Source: JAAZKA01 sp034926225 (GTDB taxonomy: Bacteria > Bacillota > Clostridia > Oscillospirales > QAMX01). From it: a stretch of 64,000 nucleotides of DNA. A model generated the notes under the pieces. The model was not told the DNA's origin. It worked only from the letters and a program-made list of their open reading frames with translations, and did not search any database. The first letter of the stretch is position 1. Every line of letters starts with the position of its first letter. A program made the position numbers and the translations under genes. Shown one piece after another: positions 51,831 through 60,395 of the stretch. The stretch is taken from the NCBI GenBank assembly GCA_034926225.1, contig JAYFRF010000004.1, positions 124,001 through 188,000 of the forward strand, written 5' to 3'.

Positions 51831-51875
51831 AGGCGGCCTCCTGAAATGTGATTAGAAAACATACAATATATGCCC

Positions 51876-51904
51876 ATTATACGGCCAAAAACCGCGCGGG
51901 TCAA
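51876..51904 (-). promoter_or_regulatory. Promoter of the alpha-galactosidase
   Basis: On the minus strand: TTGACC at 51904-51899, 17-base spacer, TATAAT at 51881-51876. The start is near 51869, about 38 bases before the gene. The remaining bases up to the next promoter (51905-52062) show only a weak GGATACA/TGTATCC hairpin and no gene. Confidence 0.82.
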
Positions 51905-52062
51905 CCTTTTCATAAAAAAGACTAAAACGCAAGTTGTAAGTTATAGAAAGAGGAAAGGAAGAAAGGACCTGTTTTGGGAAGCTCCGTAGAGAGGATACAT
52001 GGGAAATGTCATACATCGTTGTATCCCCTGCATAACTTCACAGGAAAAAGTCGAAAAGGGGC

Positions 52063-52091
52063 TTTTCAAACAAAAAGTTCTGTGTTATAAT
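52063..52091 (+). promoter_or_regulatory. Extended -10 promoter of the zinc-ribbon/ktrBA genes
   Basis: A weak -35 (TTTTCA at 52063-52068), 17-base spacer, and TGT-TATAAT with the -10 at 52086-52091. The start is near 52098. Confidence 0.6.
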
Positions 52092-52129
52092 AAGCAGACT
52101 TAATACAATCATAAACGAGGTTTTGCAAT

Positions 52130-52612
52130 TTGCCTTACTGTAAAGAATGCGGCGCGAGATTAAAGGATGAACAGGCAGTGTTCTGCCCGTACTGCGGTGC
52201 GACATCGAGGGATAAACCGATATCTACGCATCCGGATGATCCGTTGAAATTGCCTCCGCCTATGCTGACGGCCATTGTAGCGCCGAAGCTAGCGGAAAAG
52301 CGGGAGATGGAAACGGATCGTGAAGAAGTCGCTGAAACCACACCAATACGCCGGGAATCCGAGTGTGTGATGACAACCGCGGACTATTTCTGGTCGATCG
52401 TTCTGCTTGCGGTTCCGATTGTGGGCCTGGTTGCCGGCATTGTTTGGACGGCAGGCGGAACCGGGAGCGAAAACCGACGGAACCTGGGGCGTGCGTATCT
52501 CTTGCTGCTGCTGACAGAGCTGATCTTAGCCATCGCAGCATATTTTACCGTCGGATACTTCCTGATCCGTACCGGATCGCCACTGGGCGATCTCTACGGC
52601 TTTTTTAGATAA
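52130..52612 (+). CDS. Zinc-ribbon membrane protein
   Basis: A 160-residue protein starting at TTG, nine bases after AACGAGG. The N-terminus is a zinc ribbon with two CxxC pairs (YCKECGARL and FCPYCGAT). A linker of about 50 residues follows, then two transmembrane helices (about 86-108 and 123-147). Proteins of this layout are common in Bacillota and have no assigned role. It lies 28 bases before ktrB under the same promoter, so a link with K+ uptake is possible but unproven. Confidence 0.72.
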   Translation: MPYCKECGARLKDEQAVFCPYCGATSRDKPISTHPDDPLKLPPPMLTAIVAPKLAEKREMETDREEVAETTPIRRESECVMTTADYFWSIVLLAVPIVGLVAGIVWTAGGTGSENRRNLGRAYLLLLLTELILAIAAYFTVGYFLIRTGSPLGDLYGFFR

Positions 52613-52640
52613 TGATTTGAAAGAGGCGAACTCCTTTTCT

Positions 52641-53993
52641 ATGGAAAAACCAAATACACCATCGCATCATTTAAGCCCGCTACGCATAATCATTTCCGGT
52701 TATTCACTGATCATTCTGATCGGGACGATCCTGCTGATGACACCGTATGCGGCGCGCAGCGGCATATCTCCTTCGATCCTGGAAGCGCTGTTCACAGCGA
52801 CGTCCGCGACCTGCGTGACGGGACTGATCGTACATGATACGTACCGGTACTGGTCAGCCTTCGGGCAGACGGTGATTCTGTTGCTTATCGAAATCGGCGG
52901 ACTGGGATTTTTGAGCTTCGCGCTGCTGGCCGCGACGTTTACTAAACGGCGTATCGGTCTGCGGGAACGCATGATGATGCAGGAATCCGTCAACGCGCCG
53001 CAGATCGGCGGTATCATCCGTATGACACGGTTCATCATCTATACCTCACTGGCGCTTGAAGGTGGCGCGGCGGTGCTGCTCGCGACACAGTTTATTCCGG
53101 CGTTCGGCTGGGCGAAGGGCATCTGGTACAGCATCTTCCACGCGATATCGGCGTTCTGTAACGCGGGGTTTGACCTGATGGGTGAATATGCGTCGATGTC
53201 GTCGCTGACTTTTTGGAAGACAGATCCGGTGGTCAATTTCGTCGTAATGGCGCTGATAGTTGTCGGGGGTCTGGGATTTTTCGTATGGTCCGATGTGCGG
53301 GAGCATAAATGGCATTATAAGAGGTATAAACTGCATACAAAGCTCGTATTGTGTACGAGCGGCGCGCTAATCGTGATTCCCGCACTGCTGCTGTTTTTCT
53401 TCGAGTATCACGGAAGCGCGTATGAAGGGCTGCATTTCGGTGGTAAGTTGATGGCTTCTTTTTTTCAGTCGATCACGACGCGTACAGCCGGGTTTAACAC
53501 CGTGGATTTAGCCGCGATGACGGATGAGAGCAAGATACTGATGACGGTACTCATGCTGATCGGCGGCAGCCCCGGTTCTACAGCCGGCGGCATGAAGACG
53601 ACGACGGTGGCATTGATGCTGCTGTGCGTCACCTCGGTCATGCATCGGCGGCAGTCGGTCGAGGTTTTCGGACGGCGCGTCTCGGATGCGACGATCCGTA
53701 ATGCGGTATGCGTTATGACGATGTTCATTGCGATCGTGCTGCTTGCCGCGATGGGGCTGTGCGCATTTGACAACATACCGATGCAGGAAGCGTTTTACGA
53801 GGTCGCCTCGGCGATCGGCACGGTAGGGCTGTCGCTTGGCATTACATCATCGCTTGGCGGGGCTTCGCAGATTCTGCTGATACTATTGATGTTCTTCGGC
53901 AGAGTCGGCAGCCTGACTATATTGTACGCATTTTCCGAGTCCTACGAAGTACCATTGTCTAAGCTGCCGGAAGCGCCGGTAGCTATTGGATAA
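52641..53993 (+). CDS. ktrB: K+ transporter subunit, TrkH/KtrB type
   Basis: A 450-residue protein with four M-P-M repeats. The selectivity-filter glycines are visible in each pore loop: SATCVTGLIVHDT, ISAFCNAGFDLMG, TRTAGFNTVDLA and IGTVGLSLGIT. The size and the neighbouring KtrA-like gene favour KtrB over TrkH. It imports K+ with Na+. I use ATG at 52641, behind AAAGAGG though at a long distance; the earlier TTG at 52617 has no ribosome site. It overlaps the preferred frame region of ktrA only upstream of that gene's true start. Confidence 0.9.
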   Translation: MEKPNTPSHHLSPLRIIISGYSLIILIGTILLMTPYAARSGISPSILEALFTATSATCVTGLIVHDTYRYWSAFGQTVILLLIEIGGLGFLSFALLAATFTKRRIGLRERMMMQESVNAPQIGGIIRMTRFIIYTSLALEGGAAVLLATQFIPAFGWAKGIWYSIFHAISAFCNAGFDLMGEYASMSSLTFWKTDPVVNFVVMALIVVGGLGFFVWSDVREHKWHYKRYKLHTKLVLCTSGALIVIPALLLFFFEYHGSAYEGLHFGGKLMASFFQSITTRTAGFNTVDLAAMTDESKILMTVLMLIGGSPGSTAGGMKTTTVALMLLCVTSVMHRRQSVEVFGRRVSDATIRNAVCVMTMFIAIVLLAAMGLCAFDNIPMQEAFYEVASAIGTVGLSLGITSSLGGASQILLILLMFFGRVGSLTILYAFSESYEVPLSKLPEAPVAIG

Positions 53994-54024
53994 TACATCG
54001 ACAAAGGAGCATTGGATAACACCC

Positions 54025-54666
54025 ATGAAATCTGTATTAATTATCGGCCTCGGCCGTTTCGGTCAGCAGTTTGCGAAAAAGCTTTACGAGCAGGGCAATG
54101 AAGTCATGGCCATCGACGAGGATGAGGAGCTCATCAATGCCGCGATGCCGTATTTGACGAATGCGCAGATCGGTGACGCGACGAATGAGCAGCTGATCGC
54201 ATCCCTGGGGGTACGCAACTTCGATATGTGCGTCGTGGCGATCGGCGACAACTTTGAAAGCTCTCTGCAAACGACTGCGCTCCTAAAGGATTACGGTGCG
54301 CCGTTTGTGCTGGCGCGTGCGAAAACCGATGTGCATGAAAAATTCCTGCTGCGCAACGGCGCGGATAAGGTTGTTTGTACGGAGCGCGACATGGCGATGC
54401 GGCTTGCGATGAAGTACGGTTCGGACACCATCTTCGACTACATCCAGCTGACCGACTCGTACGCCATCTACGAGATCCAGGTACCGGCAAAGTGGATCGG
54501 CAAGAGCATCGGCGAGTTAAAGGTACGTGTGAAATACGGCATCAGCATTCTCGCGACGAAGAAGAACGGAGTCATGTCTCCGAACCCCAATGCGGATCAC
54601 GTCTTTTCAAAAGATGAGACGCTGCTGATCATGGGCCAGCCGAACGACGTTAAAAAATTAGTGTAA
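54025..54666 (+). CDS. ktrA: K+ transporter regulatory subunit KtrA (RCK protein)
   Basis: A 213-residue cytosolic protein with an N-terminal Rossmann-type RCK_N domain (VLIIGLGRFGQQFA, then MAIDEDEELI with the nucleotide-ribose acid) and a C-terminal RCK_C domain (about 135-213). It forms an octameric ring that gates KtrB in response to ATP/ADP and c-di-AMP. The ATG at 54025 gives the family N-terminus, but AAAGGAG lies 15 bases upstream, farther than usual; the frame is open a little earlier within the ktrB end. Confidence 0.9.
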   Translation: MKSVLIIGLGRFGQQFAKKLYEQGNEVMAIDEDEELINAAMPYLTNAQIGDATNEQLIASLGVRNFDMCVVAIGDNFESSLQTTALLKDYGAPFVLARAKTDVHEKFLLRNGADKVVCTERDMAMRLAMKYGSDTIFDYIQLTDSYAIYEIQVPAKWIGKSIGELKVRVKYGISILATKKNGVMSPNPNADHVFSKDETLLIMGQPNDVKKLV

Positions 54667-54773
54667 GGAATTGCCGCAGCGTCTGTGGGTAGAATATCAC
54701 GGAGCTGTGGCTTTTTCACCCTCAGGAAATGGGATAAAATTGAGAGAGAATGGGAAAATTCACATTTGCCGCA

Positions 54774-54802
54774 TTGACGCAGGGCAGATAGCGTGATAAA
54801 AT
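54774..54802 (+). promoter_or_regulatory. Promoter of lgt
   Basis: TTGACG at 54774-54779, 17-base spacer, TAAAAT at 54797-54802. The start is near 54809, with GTGGAGG before the ATG at 54845. Confidence 0.72.
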
Positions 54803-54844
54803 AAGGGTGCTATTTAAGAAGAAACAAGTGGAGGGAATCGGAAA

Positions 54845-55915
54845 ATGCAAAATACCATCACGTTCCCCGGACTGGGCTTGAGCTTTTACATCGATCGTGT
54901 CGCGTTTTCGATCGGCGGGCTGCATGTATACTGGTACGGGATTATCATTGCGGTTGGATTTTTGCTTGGCGTGCTGTACTGCCTGAAGCGGTGTAAAAAT
55001 GTCGGGTTGAAGACGGACGACTTCATCGATTTACTGCTGTTTGCGGTGCCGTTTGCGATTATCGGCGCGCGCGCTTACTATGTGGTATGGAAGTACAACG
55101 AGCTATATTACTACGACACAATGGCGATGTTCCGCATCTGGGACGGCGGTATTGCGATCTACGGCGCGATCATCGCAGGCGTCATCACGGCAGTCATCTT
55201 CTGCAAGGTACGCCGCATCCGTATCGGCGCGGTGCTGGATGTCGCGGCGATGGGACTGTTGATCGGTCAAGCGATCGGCCGGTGGGGCAACTTTGTTAAT
55301 CAGGAGGCCTATGGTCAGGTCACCGATTCCTTCCTGCGTATGGGCATCTACGTCAACGGTACGCTGACTTATGTGCAGCCGACTTTCCTGTATGAATCGT
55401 TGTGGAACGCGGCCGGGCTCCTCATTCTGCACTTCCTCTTTACGCACCGTAAGCGTTCGGGCGAAATCTTCCTGCTGTACACGGCGTGGTACGGCATCGG
55501 CCGCGGCATCATCGAGGGGATGCGCTCCGACAGTCTCTATTTTTTCAACAGCTCCCTGCGCATATCGCAGTTTGTCGGCTTCTTCAGTGCGATCGTAGCG
55601 GTCGGCATTCTGATTTATCTCTTCCTGTTTGTCGAATATGACGCGGAGATCCTTGCGAATCCGTATATGCCGAAACATGCGCGCAAAAAAATAGACGAAG
55701 AGGAAGCCGCACAGGAGGCTGAGGCGGAGGAAGAAGCGCCGGAAGCCGTGGTCATCAGCGGTATCGCCTTCAATCAGGAGAAGGATACGGAGAAGACAGA
55801 GGAAAAACTTGCGCAGGATGCGCAAAAGCCTGCGCAGGATGCGCAAAAGCCTGCGCAAGATGCGCAAAAGCCTGACGAGAAAGCGGAAAAACCCGCGGAT
55901 GGCGAAGATAAATAA
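54845..55915 (+). CDS. lgt: Prolipoprotein diacylglyceryl transferase with a charged repeat tail
   Basis: A 356-residue membrane enzyme that attaches diacylglycerol to the lipobox cysteine. The signature GRWGNFVNQEAYG (about 141-153) and the WDGGIAIYGAIIAG region are intact. The enzyme core ends near residue 270 with the last helix. The remaining 85 residues are a cytosolic tail rich in Glu, Ala, Lys and Gln (from about ARKKIDEEEAAQEAEAEEE) ending in tandem heptads Pro/Leu-Ala-Gln-Asp-Ala-Gln-Lys. Ordinary Lgt lacks such a tail. A substrate within this window would be the lipoprotein at 29628-30185. Confidence 0.92.
   Translation: MQNTITFPGLGLSFYIDRVAFSIGGLHVYWYGIIIAVGFLLGVLYCLKRCKNVGLKTDDFIDLLLFAVPFAIIGARAYYVVWKYNELYYYDTMAMFRIWDGGIAIYGAIIAGVITAVIFCKVRRIRIGAVLDVAAMGLLIGQAIGRWGNFVNQEAYGQVTDSFLRMGIYVNGTLTYVQPTFLYESLWNAAGLLILHFLFTHRKRSGEIFLLYTAWYGIGRGIIEGMRSDSLYFFNSSLRISQFVGFFSAIVAVGILIYLFLFVEYDAEILANPYMPKHARKKIDEEEAAQEAEAEEEAPEAVVISGIAFNQEKDTEKTEEKLAQDAQKPAQDAQKPAQDAQKPDEKAEKPADGEDK
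55808..55870 (+). repeat. Three 21-base tandem repeats in lgt
   Basis: Units at 55808-55828, 55829-55849 and 55850-55870 differ by only one or two bases and keep the reading frame, encoding AQDAQK heptads. Copy number is likely to vary by slippage or recombination. Confidence 0.9.
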
Positions 55916-55919
55916 TAAA

Positions 55920-55964
55920 AAAAGCAAAAGGGTGTATCATCGAACGTGATACACCCTTTGTTTA
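55920..55964. terminator. Bidirectional terminator, 13-bp stem
   Basis: Bases 55927-55939 pair with 55947-55959. On the minus strand it is followed by TGCTTTTTTTATT, on the plus strand by TTTGTTTAT. It separates convergent lgt and pth. Confidence 0.85.
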
Positions 55965-55985
55965 TGATCATGGAACACACAATAA

Positions 55986-56621
55986 TCAGCCGTTTTCGGC
56001 GATTGAGCCGTTAAAGCGGTTCATCGCGGCGGCTACACCTTCCGAAACGATCAGCTCGGCGGCCTCGTTGGCACGGATGAGCGCGTCGTCGAGGTCGGAG
56101 GAGGAAATCTTAGACAGCACCCAGTCGGCAAGGTCGTAGCCCGGATTTTCGGGGGAGCCGACGCCGATTTTGACGCGTGCGAACTCGTCGGAGCCAAGGA
56201 TGCGGATAATATCCTTTAGGCCGTTATGCCCGCCTGCGGAGCCTTTGCCGCGTACCCGCAGCCGTCCGACGGGGATGGAGACGTCGTCGTGGAAGACGAT
56301 GAGGCGGGAGGCGGGGAGTTTATACCAGGCAAGAGCCTCGCCGATGCTTTCGCCGGAGAGGTTCATAAAGGTCTGCGGCTTTAAAAGCAGCACACGGCGG
56401 TTTGCGACACTGGTTTCGGCGCAAAGGCCGCGGAAGCGGGAACGGTCGACGGAGACGCCGGACAACCCGGCTAAGCGGTCTACGGCGCGGTAGCCGACAT
56501 TGTGACGGGTGCCTTCATAGCGGGGGCCGGGGTTGCCGAGGCCGGCGAAAACCCATTGGATGCGGTTGGAAACGTCATCCGCCGCCTTGTCGCGGCGGAA
56601 AAAGTCGATGATATTAGCCAT
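55986..56621 (-). CDS. pth: Peptidyl-tRNA hydrolase
   Basis: A 211-residue enzyme that releases peptides from tRNA. The catalytic His lies in FAGLGNPGPRYEGTRHNVGY, Asn in PQTFMNLSGESIG and Asp in VFHDDVSIPVGRLR; GSAGGHNGLKDI completes the site. The core normally begins within a few residues of the GLGNPG motif; here about 24 extra residues (MANIIDFFRRDKAADD) precede it. They start at the only ATG within reach, 15 bases from AAGGAG. A long open frame further upstream overlaps the next gene and is not coding. Confidence 0.9.
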   Translation of the reverse strand: MANIIDFFRRDKAADDVSNRIQWVFAGLGNPGPRYEGTRHNVGYRAVDRLAGLSGVSVDRSRFRGLCAETSVANRRVLLLKPQTFMNLSGESIGEALAWYKLPASRLIVFHDDVSIPVGRLRVRGKGSAGGHNGLKDIIRILGSDEFARVKIGVGSPENPGYDLADWVLSKISSSDLDDALIRANEAAELIVSEGVAAAMNRFNGSIAENG

Positions 56622-56757
56622 TTTCGTCTGTGCACACTCCTTATCCGAAATATTATATCGGGCGGAGTATGAAAAGTCAAGAGAAAAAGCGTGAAAAGGC
56701 TGCAGGATACAGCAATGGTTTTCGAATTCGATGCGAAAGCCGAAACCGGGATTCATT

Positions 56758-57618
56758 TCATTTCGCAGCGGAAAACAGCGCGTTTGCTGCCGCGATACCC
56801 TCACGGGCGAGGACGGCTTCGATGCGTTCGCCGGGGTTTGCGTGTTCCTTGTACCATGAAAGCAGCGTTTCGATGGCGGAGGGAACCTCCTCGACGGCGA
56901 AAACCGGCTCGAGAGGTTCGCCGACATGCCATGCGCGGCCGAAGCGGCCGCCGACGTAGAGACGTACGCCGCGATACAGGGGGAAGACGGCTTCCTTTCT
57001 GCAGGTGCGGACACACTTGCCGCAGTCGATACACTTAGCGGGATCGAACAGAAGCTTACCGCCGTCACAGGTAAGTGCCGCCGTGGGACAGACCTTCGCG
57101 CAGGCGCCGCAGCCGATGCAGTTTGCAAGCTCGAACGCCGGATGCATGGCGCCGATGATACCGATATCGTTGAGCTGCGCCTTCGCGCAGTTGTTCGGGC
57201 AGCCGGAAATGCCGATCTTCGTCTTGCCGGGCATTTCGCGGGGATAAAACTGCTCATGCAGCGCCGACGCCAGCCCCTGCGTGTCGCACAGGCCGTGGAC
57301 GCAGACGGTACCCTTGCAGGCAACGACGGGACGGACACGCTTACCGGTACCGCCGGAATACAAGCCCACCTCCGCCATACGTGTGCGAACCGCCGCGATG
57401 TCCTCGTAGGCGATATATGGAATTTCGAGTGCCATACGTACGGTAAGAGAGTAATAATGGCGGCCGTATCTGTCGGCGACATCGGCGGCGACACGAGCCT
57501 GCTCGGACGTCAGATTGCCCGCAACGACGGGAAAACGGATGGCGAAATGCTCTCCGTCGTTCTGGGAGATGCAACCCTCGCCTTTGAGCTTCATGCGTTC
57601 TTGGGGGGTAATATTCAT
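56758..57618 (-). CDS. Siroheme/[4Fe-4S] reductase-ferredoxin protein (AsrC/Fsr-like)
   Basis: A 286-residue protein of sulfite/nitrite reductase type. Residues about 15-75 form the ferredoxin-like lobe (FAIRFPVVAGNLTSEQARVAADVAD). The siroheme/cluster cysteines are in KGTVCVHGLCDTQG (about 103-116) and GISGCPNNCAKAQ (about 136-148). Two classical [4Fe-4S] motifs follow (CIGCGACAKVCP and CIDCGKCVRTCRKEA, about 167-210). The first siroheme pair seems to be spaced CX4C, not the usual CX5C. AsrC-like assimilatory or dissimilatory sulfite reduction is possible, but AsrA/AsrB and siroheme genes are absent. The start has no strong AGGAGG (GGAGGCG at about ten bases). Confidence 0.78.
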   Translation of the reverse strand: MNITPQERMKLKGEGCISQNDGEHFAIRFPVVAGNLTSEQARVAADVADRYGRHYYSLTVRMALEIPYIAYEDIAAVRTRMAEVGLYSGGTGKRVRPVVACKGTVCVHGLCDTQGLASALHEQFYPREMPGKTKIGISGCPNNCAKAQLNDIGIIGAMHPAFELANCIGCGACAKVCPTAALTCDGGKLLFDPAKCIDCGKCVRTCRKEAVFPLYRGVRLYVGGRFGRAWHVGEPLEPVFAVEEVPSAIETLLSWYKEHANPGERIEAVLAREGIAAANALFSAAK

Positions 57619-57784
57619 AGCAAACGCCTCCGAGGTGAAATATTATATCTATTATAAACCGAACAAGGTGAAAAAGCAAATAAATTTTCAAAAACCCTCT
57701 TCCCTTTTAGAGAAAAATGCGGTACAATATGGCATGGTGTAGAAATATACAAATTCATAATATGGGAAGCGAGGTACATACTTC

Positions 57785-58669
57785 ATGCGAAGACTTTCCG
57801 TCTGCGCGATACTTTTGGCGCTGCTGTTGTGCATGATGCTGCCATTGACTCATGCCGATGTCGGTAATTTTGCGGGAGACTCGGACTGGGGAGACTCGAG
57901 CTGGGATTCCGATTACGACTGGGACGACGACGATGATGACGACAGTACCTGGGTAGGTTCCGGCGGATCCTATTCCGACGGCGAAGGCGGAGATCTATGG
58001 GTGGGCATCATAGGGGTAATCATTGTAATTGTTATATGGAGCTCTATAAGGAAGTCGAAGACCGGCGGCAGGGCGCCTGTACAGGTCGAAACGCGTCCTT
58101 CGACGGTCGATCTGACAGCTCTGACCGCGCGCGATCCCGATTTTGATCTTGAGAAATTCCTCGAGAAGGTACGCAATCTCTATGTGCAGATGCAAAACGC
58201 CTGGACGACGAAGGAATGGGAGCAAATGCGGCCTTCGTTGACCGACGCGTTCTATAACCAGCTGAACCGGCAGCTTGACGAGATGATTCGTGCAAATCAG
58301 ACGAACCACGTCGAACGCATTGCCGTCCTCGGCGCGTCTGTCACAGGATATCAGCAGAAGGATAACCTCGACCAGATCAAGGTCTGGCTGTCGACACGCA
58401 TCTGCGACTACACGACGGATGACGCGACGGGCAGCGTGGTACGCGGCAGTAAGGATAAAGAACTCTTCATGACGTACGAGTGGACGATGGTACGTACCGC
58501 CGGAACCGTTACGAAGAAGGAAGAGGGAGCGAGAGCCTGCCCGAACTGCGGCGCGCCGCTTGACGCGAATGCGAGCTACAAGTGCCCGTACTGCGGTACG
58601 GTGATCATGGGCACGGACTACGACTGGACGCTTGCCTCCATCCGCGGCATTTCGCAGAGATCGAATTGA
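57785..58669 (+). CDS. Tim44-like membrane protein with an acidic ectodomain and a zinc ribbon
   Basis: A 294-residue protein. Residues 1-24 are a signal peptide (MRRLSVCAILLALLLCMMLP to THA). Residues about 25-70 form a Trp/Asp/Gly/Ser stretch with seven consecutive Asp. One transmembrane helix follows (LWVGIIGVIIVIVIWSSI, about 71-88). The cytosolic part has a Tim44-like domain (about 115-235, FDLEKFLEKVRNLYVQMQNAW) and a zinc ribbon (CPNCGAPL and CPYCG, about 251-272). Tim44-like domains bind membranes or partner proteins in other contexts. Exact role unknown. GGAAGCGAGG lies 14 bases before the ATG. Confidence 0.75.
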   Translation: MRRLSVCAILLALLLCMMLPLTHADVGNFAGDSDWGDSSWDSDYDWDDDDDDDSTWVGSGGSYSDGEGGDLWVGIIGVIIVIVIWSSIRKSKTGGRAPVQVETRPSTVDLTALTARDPDFDLEKFLEKVRNLYVQMQNAWTTKEWEQMRPSLTDAFYNQLNRQLDEMIRANQTNHVERIAVLGASVTGYQQKDNLDQIKVWLSTRICDYTTDDATGSVVRGSKDKELFMTYEWTMVRTAGTVTKKEEGARACPNCGAPLDANASYKCPYCGTVIMGTDYDWTLASIRGISQRSN

Positions 58670-58771
58670 ATCCTCCATCCCCTAATATAAGGAAACATTA
58701 CGCGGGAGGGCGGCGTCTAATGGATTGAAAACGTCCCCGCCCGCGTTTCATAAAAAAGGGAGGTATTTGCT

Positions 58772-60304
58772 ATGAAAAAACTGGTTTCTGTTGTACTTAC
58801 ACTGATGTTGGTGATGTCCATGCTGACCGGCATGGCGTCAGCGGTCAATTTTAACGACATCTGGAACCACTGGGCATACGATGAGATCGTCGAAATGGCG
58901 AATGCCGGGGTGATTCGAGGCTACGCCGACGGTACGTTCCGTCCCGATCAGACGATCACCCGTGCGGAATTCGTCGCGCTGATCGTACGCCGCTACCAGC
59001 CGACAGGCTCGTATGATGTGGTGTGGCCGATCGACGTATCGCGGACAGACTGGTATTATGACACGTTTACGCAGGCGGCGCAGGCGGGTCTGATTCCGGA
59101 TGCGATGCTCACAGGCAAGCTTTTCCGCAGCGACGACGCGATCACGCGGGAGCAGGCGGCGTATATCCTTGACCGTGTGCTGAAGCTTGATGCGTCCGGC
59201 GCGTTTATCTACAGCGATCGTGGGCAGATTTCCGTTTACGCGATGGACGCGGTGAAGCGTGTGACGACGGCGGGCATTTTCGGCGGGTATGCCGACGGCA
59301 CGTTCCGTCCGAAGGGTGAGCTGACACGCGCAGAGGTCGCGGCGGTGCTGGCGAGACTGGCGCGGCAGGAAGCCGAGCCGCAGGAACCGGTGCCGGCGGA
59401 GGACGAGCCGATGGTGCTTTCCGTGCTGAACGCAAACTACACGGCGGGACGCGCGACAACGGTGACGCTGTATACGACGATGGTCGTCGGCTCGGTCCGG
59501 ATCATGGATGAGAAGGGCAACATCGTCGGTGTCGGCGGCTCGAAGGGGTACGGCATTTGGACGATTTCGGTCACGCCGATGTACGCGGGACAGCAGGTCT
59601 TTACAGCCTACGCGTCGACAGAAAACGGCGCGAAGACGAATCCCTATTCCTTTACCGTCAACGTAGCGCAGGCGACGGCTATCGTAGCGCCGGTGACCGA
59701 AGCACCGCAGGTAGCGGCGGTGTCGGCGTCGTCGTTGAAGCTGACGGCGGGTGACGCGGTCATCCTGACGGTAACCGCGAATTCCGCCGCGACTAAGATC
59801 CATTTACTCGACTCAAAAGGCGTAGAGGTTGCCGTCGATACCGGCATTTATCAGGTTGTCGGCTCCAGCCATGTGTTTACCGTCCGTTATATCCCCACAG
59901 CGACGGGCAAGCAGACCTTTACGCTGGTCGCGGGCGACGCCTTCGGCTATTATCCGCAGATGAAGCCGGTGGCAGTCACGCTGGAAGTCAGTACGCGACC
60001 CGACGTACCGGCGGTTACCAAGGTCACGACGAGTACATCCTCGGTACCTTTAGGTGGTACGTTTACGGTGACGGTGACGACGAATACAAAGGCGACACGC
60101 GCCTGTCTCGCGGATGCGACCGGTACGATCCTCGCGGAGCAGACAAGCTATACGACGAGCACTTCCGGTTCGAGCACTGTACGGGTGTTTACGTTCCTGA
60201 TGCGTGCGACGGCGACGGGTTCGTTTATCGGATATGCGTATGCCGGGAACGATTCCGGGTATACGACGGCGAACATGCCGTTTTCGATGACGGTCAGTAA
60301 GTAA
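58772..60304 (+). CDS. SLH-domain surface protein
   Basis: A 510-residue exported protein. Residues 1-24 are a signal peptide. Three S-layer homology domains follow (about 25-75, with IRGYADGTFRPDQTITRAEF; about 85-135; and about 145-200, with FGGYADGTFRPKGELTRAE). They anchor to pyruvylated secondary wall polymer in the cell wall. After an acidic Glu/Pro linker come three related beta-sandwich repeats of about 95 residues (220-305, 315-405, 415-510), probably Ig-like stalk domains. GGGAGG precedes the ATG. Its Thr-rich, Lys/Asp-poor repeats and good codons suit an abundant wall protein. Confidence 0.9.
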   Translation: MKKLVSVVLTLMLVMSMLTGMASAVNFNDIWNHWAYDEIVEMANAGVIRGYADGTFRPDQTITRAEFVALIVRRYQPTGSYDVVWPIDVSRTDWYYDTFTQAAQAGLIPDAMLTGKLFRSDDAITREQAAYILDRVLKLDASGAFIYSDRGQISVYAMDAVKRVTTAGIFGGYADGTFRPKGELTRAEVAAVLARLARQEAEPQEPVPAEDEPMVLSVLNANYTAGRATTVTLYTTMVVGSVRIMDEKGNIVGVGGSKGYGIWTISVTPMYAGQQVFTAYASTENGAKTNPYSFTVNVAQATAIVAPVTEAPQVAAVSASSLKLTAGDAVILTVTANSAATKIHLLDSKGVEVAVDTGIYQVVGSSHVFTVRYIPTATGKQTFTLVAGDAFGYYPQMKPVAVTLEVSTRPDVPAVTKVTTSTSSVPLGGTFTVTVTTNTKATRACLADATGTILAEQTSYTTSTSGSSTVRVFTFLMRATATGSFIGYAYAGNDSGYTTANMPFSMTVSK

Positions 60305-60305
60305 A

Positions 60306-60364
60306 AAAATACGCCGGAAAGCGCGATACGAATAATACAGTGTCGGGCTTACGGCGTTTTTTTG
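60306..60364 (+). terminator. Terminator of the SLH gene
   Basis: ACGCCG (60311-60316) pairs with CGGCGT (60352-60357), with further pairing of AAAGC and GCTT inside, then a run of about eight Ts. The A tract before it suits a bidirectional role but no gene converges. Confidence 0.65.
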
Positions 60365-60395
60365 CATTTTGCAAAGATAAGCAAGGAGGATTCCT

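Noticed and set aside
55103..55927. Minus-strand frame opposite lgt
   Set aside because: It is Arg/Leu-rich with the tail repeats read backwards and no start signal; lgt is clear on the other strand.
58838..59803. Minus-strand frame opposite the SLH gene
   Set aside because: Arg/His-rich shadow of a repetitive gene, no ribosome site and no family.
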